A program made the position numbers and the translations under genes. The notes under the pieces were generated by a model. It worked only from the letters and a program-made list of their open reading frames with translations, was not told the origin of the DNA and did not search any database. From Nigrospora sphaerica (Eukaryota > Ascomycota > Sordariomycetes > Amphisphaeriales > Apiosporaceae): a DNA stretch of 64,000 bases. The DNA lies in assembly GCA_018287875.1 (NCBI GenBank), contig JAGVVL010000018.1, positions 186,001 to 250,000 on the forward strand, written 5' to 3'. Below, in pieces: positions 54,648 to 63,093 of the stretch. Numbering within the stretch: position 1 is the first letter of the stretch; every line of letters begins with the position of its first letter.

Positions 54648-55796
54648 TTGCCCAAGCACGGCAGAGTCATTCAGATGCGAGACGTCACCTTCGACGAGAC
54701 GCAGTTCTATTCTAGCCGAGACTCGCAACGTCTTGAGCCAGAGGCGATAGAATATCTGGAATTTCAGCCCTTAGAGATCCCATTGAGCGAAGCAGGCTTT
54801 ACAAACGAGTCGATGCCGCTCTGGGAAGCTCTTGAGGAGCTAGACGACGCCATAAGTCCTGAAACACGTCCCGACTCCACTCGAGAGGCTCATCTCGTGG
54901 ACTCGGGGGTGCCGGACACACCTGAGGGACCAGTCGACAAGAACTCGGGGGTGAGATGCGCACCTGAAGACATCCAAGGAATTCATGGGCCTAGGATGTC
55001 GGATGCACAGACAGGACTTCTTACGCCTGGTCGCCAGTCAAGTGAGCCGGAGGGCGAAAACAGCATGCTTTACCCTACGGAACACCTCACAAGCGAACCA
55101 CGGCATAGATCCAGTGATCACCAGCCAGTTGCAACTGCTGGAGAGTCAGGGTCAGAAAACACGGGACGAGCAGCAGAGCGGCCACTCTCAGGCTCACCCG
55201 AAGTGTCAGAACCAGCAGGCATCTCGGCGCGCAGGCCGACGAGCTCAACTGGGACACCAGACCGGAGCATAGCTCCTCAGAGACTGCATGGTCAGTCTCC
55301 AGACCAGAGGATAGCTCCTCAGAGACTGCAAGGTCAGACTCCAGAGACGGATCTACAAGAAGAGATCCATGACGAAATTATTGTTCGGCCTCTTGACGAA
55401 GAGACGGACCAGAGACCGCCTGAGAGCCGCAGAGCAACTAGGGGTAGGAGATCCCGAGCCTCACAGCCGACGCAACCGGCGAGGAGGAGCTCGAGACTCC
55501 AGAGAGAACAGGAAACGGATCAGCAGTCGTTCCTTTCGCTGCTATTCGGGCTCAAGGAGATAACCCAACAAGAGACTGATCATCTCGATGCTCTCCTAAG
55601 CACCTGTCTCGCTAAGGAGGCCACAAACCAAGATGAGGACCTCCTGAGAACCATTCATGCGCGAATATTCGCGTCAACACGGTCTCAAAGAGCACTCAAG
55701 GAGCTAGACGAACTAAGCGGACCGCAGGGCTTCGCTCCTCCACCTAAGTTCTGGCGTGAATTAGCTACTCACCCCAGAGGAGAGCAGTTCAGATAA
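54648..55796 (+). CDS. Copia linker between integrase and RT (fragment)
   Basis: 382 codons open. It begins with the integrase tail (PKHGRVIQMRDVTFDET). The rest is hydrophilic and low in complexity with a duplicated segment (IAPQRLHGQSPDQ / IAPQRLQGQTPE). It ends before the RT with TAA 55794-55796, so RT is reached only by readthrough or the stop is a mutation. Confidence 0.78.
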   Translation: MPKHGRVIQMRDVTFDETQFYSSRDSQRLEPEAIEYLEFQPLEIPLSEAGFTNESMPLWEALEELDDAISPETRPDSTREAHLVDSGVPDTPEGPVDKNSGVRCAPEDIQGIHGPRMSDAQTGLLTPGRQSSEPEGENSMLYPTEHLTSEPRHRSSDHQPVATAGESGSENTGRAAERPLSGSPEVSEPAGISARRPTSSTGTPDRSIAPQRLHGQSPDQRIAPQRLQGQTPETDLQEEIHDEIIVRPLDEETDQRPPESRRATRGRRSRASQPTQPARRSSRLQREQETDQQSFLSLLFGLKEITQQETDHLDALLSTCLAKEATNQDEDLLRTIHARIFASTRSQRALKELDELSGPQGFAPPPKFWRELATHPRGEQFR

Positions 55797-55823
55797 GCTA
55801 CCAAGCTCGAGATTAACAAGGCA

Positions 55824-57359
55824 GTGGCTATGAAGGCCTGGGAGGAGGTTCCAGACACTCCCTCGCTCTTCAAGCTGCCCTTAAAATGGGTTTTCACCGA
55901 TAAATTCGATGAGAACAACAAGCACCTTCGCTGCAAAGCAAGGATCTGCGTGCGAGGAGATAAGCAGATTGTCACTTCACTAGCTAGCACGTACGCTGCT
56001 ACGCTAGCCTCGAAGTCCTTCAGGATTATCATGGCCCTAGCGGCCTACTTCGACTGGGAAGTCAGACAGTTCGACGTTGTCAACGCATTCCTGAACGCAC
56101 TTTTCGCAGAAAACTCCGAACCAATCTTCGTGGAACATCCACCAGGCTATGAAAGACCAGGATACTGTCTCAAGCTGAACAGAGCACTCTATGGACTTAA
56201 GGAATCACCTCAACTATGGTTCCGAGACTTCTCGAGCTCACTTCGAAGACTTGGGCTTATCAGCACACCTGAGGAACCCTGCCTGTTCTACAACGAGAAA
56301 CGCACGATCTTCGTTGTGTTCTATGTGGACGATTTCCTGGTCTGTTACAGCCCACAAGCTAAAGAGGAGGCACTAGCCTTAATCGAAGCCCTCAAGGGTA
56401 TCTATGAGCTAAAGGACCAAGGATCTGTGGGCTACTACCTAGGGGTCAGGGTCACTCGTAAGAGAAACGAGGGATTACTCTGGCTCTCGCATGACAGCTA
56501 TCTTGAGAAGATAGCGAGACGTTTTAACCTCCAGGACGACAAGTCACCAGCGACGCCACTCCCGTCCACAGCCTTGCAAGCTTATCAAGACACTGCTCCA
56601 GCTCACCGAGTTAAATCTTACCAGGAACGCGTTGGGAGCATCCTCTACAGCGCTATTATGATCAGGCCGGACCTTTCCTTCGCCTGCTCACAGCTATCTC
56701 GCTTCCTCACGAATCCAAGTCAAGAGCATCTCGAGGCAGCTGACTGGTGCATACGGTACGCGTTTAGCACTCGATACGTGTCGATACGCTACGGAATGAA
56801 GAAACCAGTGCAGTCTATCCCACAAGCGCTAGTTATCTTAACGGATGCTTCATTTGCAGACGATCCGGAGACGCGTCGTTCTTCCCAGGGATACCTCATC
56901 CAGCTATTCGGAGGACCAGTAGCCTGGAAGGCCAGCCGACAAGCGACAGTTACCACTTCCACCACGGAGGCAGAGCTTCTGGCGCTCAGCGAGACAGCCA
57001 AGGAGACCATGGCACTTCAGAGGCTATTCAGAGACATCCAACTCGTCCTGGACGTGCCTTTCAGCATCTCCTGCGATAACCAGCAGACGATACGCCTTGT
57101 CATCGGCAATCAGGAGAGGGTATCTACGAAGCTAAGGCACGTTGATATACACAACCTCTGGCTCCGCCAAGAATACTCCAGGGGCTCATTTCAATTGATC
57201 TATCTCGCCACAAAGGACATGCCAGCCGACGGACTAACGAAGAATCTACCACGGGCGAAATTTGAGCAATTTAGAGCGACTCTCAACCTTCAGGACATCC
57301 GACAAGCGATTGAGGAAGCAGAGAATGGAAAACAACGCATATGGATTGAAGAATCTTAA
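55824..57359 (+). CDS. Copia reverse transcriptase and RNase H
   Basis: 511 codons open. RT: LKWVFTDKFDENN, KARICVRGDKQ, QFDVVNAFLNA (catalytic D), LNRALYGLKESPQLWF, FVVFYVDDFLV (YVDD). RNase H: LTDASFADDPETRRSSQGY, STTEAELLALSE and DNQQTIRLV, followed by the usual LRHVDIHNLWLRQEY and ADGLTKNL end. The domain looks intact, the best preserved coding part of the element. Confidence 0.92.
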   Translation: MAMKAWEEVPDTPSLFKLPLKWVFTDKFDENNKHLRCKARICVRGDKQIVTSLASTYAATLASKSFRIIMALAAYFDWEVRQFDVVNAFLNALFAENSEPIFVEHPPGYERPGYCLKLNRALYGLKESPQLWFRDFSSSLRRLGLISTPEEPCLFYNEKRTIFVVFYVDDFLVCYSPQAKEEALALIEALKGIYELKDQGSVGYYLGVRVTRKRNEGLLWLSHDSYLEKIARRFNLQDDKSPATPLPSTALQAYQDTAPAHRVKSYQERVGSILYSAIMIRPDLSFACSQLSRFLTNPSQEHLEAADWCIRYAFSTRYVSIRYGMKKPVQSIPQALVILTDASFADDPETRRSSQGYLIQLFGGPVAWKASRQATVTTSTTEAELLALSETAKETMALQRLFRDIQLVLDVPFSISCDNQQTIRLVIGNQERVSTKLRHVDIHNLWLRQEYSRGSFQLIYLATKDMPADGLTKNLPRAKFEQFRATLNLQDIRQAIEEAENGKQRIWIEES

Positions 57360-57372
57360 AGCATCGTGGACA

Positions 57373-57410
57373 AGATACTACCTGCTGCTAAGAGCAGGGC
57401 TTTAGTATCT
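57373..57410 (+). terminator. Hairpin just after Copia pol
   Basis: AGATACTA and CCTGCT pair with AGCAGG and TAGTATCT around a 6-nt loop, with a 4-nt bulge (GCTT). It lies 14 nt after the pol stop and before the A18 run. A role in transcript ending or stability is inference. Confidence 0.6.
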
Positions 57411-57443
57411 ATGAACGAACCGCAAAACATCCCACAAGCTACC

Positions 57444-57461
57444 AAAAAAAAAAAAAAAAAC
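57444..57461 (+). repeat. A-run (about 18 A)
   Basis: A homopolymer of about 18 A, 85 nt after the pol stop. It separates the normal Copia part from the region holding the antisense gene. It could be a captured poly(A) tail. Confidence 0.8.
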
Positions 57462-57621
57462 GCCATCGTTAACCCCAGCTAGGACCCTGCTTTCCCTTCC
57501 TCCGAGCCTCCTTCGTGTGGTACTGCACGCGAGGAGCGCGCTCCCTGAGCTTCACGATGGGACCAAGCTCCGCAGGATTGTCGCCGGAAACACTGGAGAA
57601 ACTGGAGCTCGAGCTCAAGTC

Positions 57622-58488
57622 CTACTTTCTCCGCTCGCTACGCCTCTCAGGCAGCTTGGTACGCGCACTAGGGCCAGGCGTAGGCGTCTCGGGCGCTGGA
57701 GAGGACTCAGAAGGCGGAGGGGAAGAGAGCGGCGAAGAGCTGTCGGACGCAGGAGCGCTGCGAGGCTCAGGAGAGCCCACGTCGCCTCCAAGAAGCGTGT
57801 GGTCATCGGGAAGGCCATGCAGGTCGCGCAAGCCCTTCACGGTTGCTCTCATACGACGAATCTGAGGCTTCAAGCCTGTCAGGACAGCCAGCAGGAGAAT
57901 CAGCAGCAAAAAGGTACTCACAACGTTCTGGACCGGGCGGTTCAGCTCACGCAACAGGGAACGAGCAGCCAGGGCAAGCCACTCGGGCACCTCCTCGCAC
58001 TGATGGTTGTTTAAAGTGCACTCGTAGCACTTCAAGGCACCTGGCAAGCGAGTATCGTGGCAATGGCCACGAGAATGACGCTCGGCACCACGCAAACAGG
58101 GGAGACAGGGTGTGAAGCGCAAGTCACCTTTCTGGCGCCGCAGAATAGCCATCTCAGCGCGAGACGGGCTGGCGGCCTTGCGAGCCTTGTCCTTGGCCCT
58201 GGCGCGCTTGATGAGCTCTCTGGCGCGCTTGAGTTCCTCGGGGTCTATGTCGGACTCGCTGTCCTCGTGATCGCGGCCAGGCTTGCCGCTGCCCTGGAAA
58301 GGCGCACGCCCGCCACTGCCCTGGCCAACCGCTATGAAGCGAAAAGTTAGCAAAATGAGCACCAGAGAACAGGCGAGGTGCGAACAAACCGGCAGACATT
58401 GCTGATGATACTGGAAAATGGCGAGAAGAAGCTGGATGGATGGCCTGAAAGGCGAGAGAAGAAGTGCAGAAGACAGTGGGAAGCGCAA
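57622..58488 (-). CDS. Antisense accessory gene inside the Copia element (288 aa)
   Basis: Minus strand, opposite to pol, between the A18 run and the 3' LTR. One open frame of 288 codons. Residues 1 to about 55 are hydrophobic (may be leader or intron-containing); an acidic-basic helix follows (DIDPEELKRARELIKRARA). Next is the Cys cluster (CLPCLRGAERHSRGHC, then KCYECTLNNHQCEEVPEWL), a hydrophobic segment (VVSTFLLLILLLAVLTG) that could cross a membrane, and a Ser/Pro-rich basic tail. KC-x2-C-x6-C-x2-VPE matches the antisense gene in the Gypsy element with identical spacing. No retroviral function is recognised. The start could be a later Met or a spliced exon. Confidence 0.68.
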   Translation of the reverse strand: MRFPLSSALLLSPFRPSIQLLLAIFQYHQQCLPVCSHLACSLVLILLTFRFIAVGQGSGGRAPFQGSGKPGRDHEDSESDIDPEELKRARELIKRARAKDKARKAASPSRAEMAILRRQKGDLRFTPCLPCLRGAERHSRGHCHDTRLPGALKCYECTLNNHQCEEVPEWLALAARSLLRELNRPVQNVVSTFLLLILLLAVLTGLKPQIRRMRATVKGLRDLHGLPDDHTLLGGDVGSPEPRSAPASDSSSPLSSPPPSESSPAPETPTPGPSARTKLPERRSERRK

Positions 58489-58983
58489 TGATGATGATAA
58501 GGGGAAGAAGAAGCCGGGGAGGGCTTCCTTTATACCCTTAAGCCTCTGAGGACACGCCCCATTCGAAGTTGTTCACCGAAGCTGCTAGACTCGCGATGAA
58601 TCCACCTGGGCAGCGAGTGACGGGACACTGACTCACTCAGAAGCAGCGCGAGAGTTTAGACGACTAAGATATCGCTAAGCAACGCGTGCAGTGAAGCAGC
58701 ACAGCGGCTCTCACCGACGAGAGGAGTCAAGATGCGGACGTGCCGCATTCAAAGAGAGGAGTTGTGATTTCGCATGAGTTGCGGCTGCGAGGAGTTCTGA
58801 CGTGCTATTGATCAGAACAACTCATCGTCTGATCTCAATGCGCGGCTGTTACTTACAACAACTCATCGTCCGATCTTAGGGATGATCGCAGCCCGCAAGC
58901 GAAAACTCAAAAGGATCGCTTCACAGGACCCTTACCAAGCGATTTTCAGCCACACCGAGCGGATCGGTTCGGCTGAGGGGGTG

Positions 58984-59173
58984 TGTCGCGAGACGAGCCT
59001 ATTGTCACTAACAAGCCTACCAGGTCACGTGACTTTATGTAAGCTCAAGAGCCTAGCCTGTCAGGCAGGCTACGGAACTACTATATCTACGTCTGGATCC
59101 TCAGATAGTTTTCCTTTGTTTTTCCTAATAGAACAACTAGAATCTCGTTCCTCACGTCCCCTGAAGTGCGACA
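58984..59173 (+). repeat. 3' LTR of Copia element (190 bp)
   Basis: Same length and apparently the same sequence as 51640-51829; followed by GTCTC (59174-59178). Read on minus, it lies upstream of the antisense gene. Confidence 0.92.
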
Positions 59174-59178
59174 GTCTC

Positions 59179-60416
59179 AAATTACCATTTTTGACGCGCT
59201 ACCTATTGTCTCCGGCGACGACGACTCCGACGATGACGGAGTGCGATGCAATGATGAAAAGTACTGGAGATCATCTTTGGAGACGATCTAGACTAACCTG
59301 GGTGACATGGACGAATTTTGTGTCCCCATCTACGCGGTCCCAGTGCTTGATGACATGCTCACCAAGGCCATGGATGACTACAACGACGTTAACCAGGGTT
59401 ACGATAACGTCTTCAGCTACTACGTCAAGTCCGTCAAAGATATGGTGCAACCGCGTATTGACGAGTTCATGAAATGGCCCATGACAACGGGGTTAAAGAC
59501 GGATTGGACTGAAGGCCCTGGAAACAAGTATTTTACCTGCGAGCGCATTGAGCAGGGAAGGGTAACAATGCGAGGGACATGCACCATGGGATGGGTCTGG
59601 AACGCCGAGGATGACGCCCATGTGCGGTACACCCTTGTGGACGAAGCCGGATTCTTCAAGGAGCTGGCGGATGACTATGGGATCCCGAAGGACTGGATCA
59701 AGTTTGGCACGTACACGCAGCGTTCCGACTGTTTCTACGTTCCCGATAAAAGGACATGCGAGAAATGGGTCCACCAGCGAGACGGCTACCCCCTGATGGC
59801 AGACGATATTAACGTCCCCAACCCCAAAGACATCATCAGCAAGGCGCAGTCCGGTGTCGAAACACTTCACGACACCATGACCATCACCTTCCTCGGCATC
59901 ACCGACGACTCATGGGAAGGTTTGGCTGGTGACGTTGTCGAGGTCCTGGGCACGCCCGTGAGCCTGATGGAGCAGGCCATCGAATCGATGCGGCAGGCCA
60001 AGGAGATCGCCGAGAGGAGGCACGACGACGAGACGCGCCAGCTGATCGCGACCGTCATCAGCTCCGTCTTCATGTTGATCCCGTTTGCGGGCGAGGCGCT
60101 CGGGCTCGCGGCGAGCGCGCTTATCAGGACGCTCGGCAGCATCCTCGTCATAATCGGTGAGTTGGGCAACGCCGCTCTCGCTATCAAGGACGTGATCGAG
60201 AACCCCGAGCTCGCCCCCATGGCCATCATGGGCATGCTGGCCGGCTTTGGTACTAAGGGCGGCAAGGGCCCGCGCCGGTCCCCCGAAGACTTCAGCGAAA
60301 TGGCTAAGACGAAGCGGCTAATGTCGGCCGACGACGTGGCCAAGGCTGGCGCTATATTCAAGAAGAATGACGACAGGATAGCCAACATAGTCTCAACCTG
60401 TGTTAAGAGATTCTGA
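59179..60416 (+). pseudogene. GH55-type protein, 3' part (C-terminal extension) separated by Copia
   Basis: Continues the gene cut at 51639: ITIFDALPIVSGDDDSDDDG, stop TAG 59289-59291, then an open frame from 59307 for 369 codons. It reads DEFCVPIYAVPVLDDMLTKA, GPGNKYFTCERIEQ and LIATVISSVFMLIPFAGEAL, then AMAPMAIMGML-like repeats. Long C-terminal extensions of this kind occur in large secreted GH55-type proteins of filamentous fungi; their role is unknown. The hydrophobic stretch (about 60,050-60,240) may form membrane-active helices. If transcribed alone, 59307-60416 would give a protein without the catalytic beta-helices and without signal peptide. Confidence 0.75.
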
Positions 60417-61232
60417 GAGTTTCGTGGTATGTGGACACAATTTAAGAGAATATGGAGGCGATGCTTAATATACTATATGTGCTCGTCATAATGCAGTAAC
60501 CAGCTGGGTTCTGCGACACGGCTACTAGGCCTGAGTATGTTATCGCTTATTTTGTAAAGGCTGATGTTATAGCATGGGTACATAGGTACAAGGGCATGGG
60601 AACGCATGGACGACTTACCGCTGCCTGGCGGTATGTACCGCCGCTGGCTGGATATATTCCTGCCAAACAGTGACTTAGAGGAGCCTGTTCCTCTTCTTTC
60701 CCTCTTCACCTGTAGTTTTCGTATCTCAATAGAACCCTTGGGTCATCAACAGATTCTCCGTTCCTTCAACCGTGACAGCTGAGGACATTCCAGATCTAGT
60801 ATGAGATTTCATTCAAACTTATGCAACCAGCCTGGATAGAACCTAGCAAAGCTAGTTTCACTATTAATGATTCCGCGCTGTTCTTCAATACACCAGTCTC
60901 TGGCGTCTTGGACATTCCAATGAAAAAGGAGGGGAAGCCCCAAAGAATAAGCCCCGTATATCTAGTTACGCACAGCAGCCTAGTAAATGGTGTGAATAAA
61001 AAAGAGGTTCACCGATAGTATAACGAACGCTATACCTAAGTACTGCGTGACGTAGGGTTTGTACAATCAGGGATAGAGAGCGTCTGTCTACTTAAACACT
61101 AGTCGTAGAGTAACTAATAAGCTAAGGGTGCTTAACTAAGTAACTAGTCTAATCTTCATAATAGGTTGTTAAGAGGTCACTCTTATCTATAGTTAAGATA
61201 GATACTTAAGTTAACTATTAAGGTAGTAACTA
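60417..61232. other. AT-rich spacer, no gene
   Basis: About 0.8 kb. From about 61,020 it is strongly AT-rich with TTA/TAA steps, resembling RIP-degraded repeat DNA, but no element could be identified. Confidence 0.45.
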
Positions 61233-61277
61233 ACGTAATCGATAAGCGAGTGCAACAGACAAGTGAATGCAACACTA
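61233..61277 (+). repeat. Left terminal inverted repeat
   Basis: 45 bp, inverted copy at 63047-63091. Confidence 0.88.
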
Positions 61278-61330
61278 ACCAAATTCCACGCGACACTTGC
61301 ACTAAAACCAAGATTCCATCACAACCAAAG

Positions 61331-62986
61331 ATGCAGCATAGGAGCGACGAAAAGGATATAATCCTAGCCATTCAGGCTATGGAAAGAGACCCGGAACTTA
61401 GCGCCCGCGGCGCTGCAAGGCTTTACAGCGTGGACCATACAACCTTATGTCGCCGCCGGCGCGGTCGCCTTTCGCGACGCGATTCTGTACCGAAATCACG
61501 AAAACTGACGGACCTGGAGGAATCAACGATTGTTCAATACGTTCTTGACCTGGACTCTCGCGCTTTCCCTCCAAATCTCGCTCGCGTGGGGGATATGGCC
61601 AATCAACTGTTACGCGACCGCGACGCGTCGCCGGTTGGCAAGCGCTGGGCTACAAACTTCGTAAAACGATAACCCGAGCTCCGGACGCGTTTAAATCGGA
61701 GATACGACTACTAGAGGGCCCAGTGCGAAGATCCAGACGCGATAAACGCGTGGTTTCGGCTTATACGGAACATAATCGCGAAGTATGGCGTACAAGAAGC
61801 GGATATCTACAACTTCGACGAGACAGGCTTCATGATCGGCATCATCTCCACGGGCATGGTCGTTACAAGCGCTGAGAGGCGTGGAAGGCCGAAGATAGCC
61901 CAACAAGGCAATCGGGAATGGATTACAGTGATTCAAGGCGTCAACTCCCAGGGCTGGGCGATCCCGCCATTCATCATCGTTGCCGGCAAATTCCACCTCT
62001 CCTCCTGGTACGAAGATAGCCAGCTACCTGAAGACTGGAGGATTTCCGTTAGCGAAAACGGCTGGACAACAAACGAGCGAGGTCTGGAATGGATTCAACA
62101 CTTCGACCAACACACCAAAGGGCGTATAACCGGGGCGTATCGTCTTCTCGTCCTCGACGGCCACGAGAGCCACCACTCGACTGCTTTCGAGCTCTATTGC
62201 TAAGAAAACAGGATTGTTACTTTATGCATGCCTCCACACTCGTCCCACCTCCTTCAGCCGCTTGACGTCGGTTGTTTTGGTCCGCTTAAGAAAGCATACG
62301 GTCGACAAATCGAAGAGTTGATGCGCAGGCATGTCACGCACATCACAAAGGCTGACTTCTTCCCGGCCTTCTATAAAGCATTCCAAGACGCCTTAACTGC
62401 TCAAAATATCCAAGGAGGCTTCCGAGGAGCTGGCCTTGTCCCTCTCAGCCTAGAAAGTGTCATATCGAAGCTGGATATCAAGCTACGTACGCCGACGCCA
62501 CCGGAGTCGGTTACAGAGCTGCCCGCACCATGGTTTTCCAAGACACCTGACAACCCAATTGAAGCAACTTCGCAGACGCAATATATTAAGCGTCGCATCT
62601 CGCAGCATCAGAATAGCTCGCCGATGTCAATTTATCGCTCGATTGACCAGCTTACGAAAGGAACGCAGGGTATAATGCACTAAGTTGCATTACTCCGCGC
62701 CGAGGTACAAGACCTTCGACAGGCAAATGAGACGCTAAGTAAGCGTCGTAAGGCAAAAAGGACACGTTTACACTAAGGAGGATCACTGACGCTACAAGAG
62801 GGACAAGATCTTATAAGACAAACAGGCCCTCCAGAGTACTTACAGCAAGACGGGGAAGAAGATTGTATCGTTGTCGGGGGGGTTCAGCCGAGGCAACAGC
62901 GCTGTAGACGATGTGGAAATGGAGGCCATAATGCACGTACTTGCGGAACTGATGTCGGTGCATTTCAGGAAGGGGATTCGGAATAA
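61331..62986 (+). pseudogene. Fot1/pogo DDE transposase with five in-frame stops
   Basis: A single frame of 551 codons without any frameshift. Helix-turn-helix/CENP-B-like N-terminus (DIILAIQAMERDPELSARGAA), DDE core with YNFDETGFM, LVLDGHESHH and QPLDVGCFG (all three Asp present), and a C-terminal zinc knuckle CRRCGNGGHNARTC (about 62,909-62,951). Stops at 61670, 61712, 62201, 62681 and 62774. The first and last match CAA/CAG-type Gln changed to TAA; the others are less clearly RIP. It would cut and paste the element at TA sites if intact. Confidence 0.86.
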
Positions 62987-63046
62987 ATCAGCTTGATTTG
63001 AGCTTTTTTGGTTGAGATATAATGATAATAGTTCGGTCGGTGAGAT

Positions 63047-63091
63047 TTAGTGTTGCATTCACTTGTCTGTTGCACTCGCTTATCGATTACG
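63047..63091 (-). repeat. Right terminal inverted repeat
   Basis: Inverted copy of 61233-61277; TA follows. Confidence 0.88.
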
Positions 63092-63093
63092 TT

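Larger units (their letters stand above)
51640..59173 (+). mobile_element. Ty1/Copia LTR retrotransposon carrying an antisense gene
   Basis: A 7534-bp element with two 190-bp LTRs (TGTCGCGAGACG...AAGTGCGACA) and 5-bp duplication GTCTC. Integrase precedes RT/RNase H, i.e. Copia order. Gag-protease-integrase frames are shifted, whereas RT/RNase H is intact for 511 codons. After pol comes a hairpin, an A18 run and a minus-strand gene. A purine-rich GGCTGAGGGGG precedes the 3' LTR. The LTRs look identical, so the insertion should be recent. Confidence 0.92.
61233..63091 (+). mobile_element. pogo/Fot1-type DNA transposon, recently dead copy
   Basis: A 1859-bp element with 45-bp inverted repeats (61233-61277 and 63047-63091, starting ACGTAATCGATAAGCGAGTG) and TA duplications (61231-61232, 63092-63093). 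Each repeat holds two near copies of AGYGARTGCAACA. The transposase is related to that at 8955-10619 but much better preserved. Confidence 0.88.

Noticed and set aside
59307..60416. Independent gene for a membrane-active protein
   Set aside because: The Copia duplication and matching frame show it is the 3' part of the GH55-type gene.
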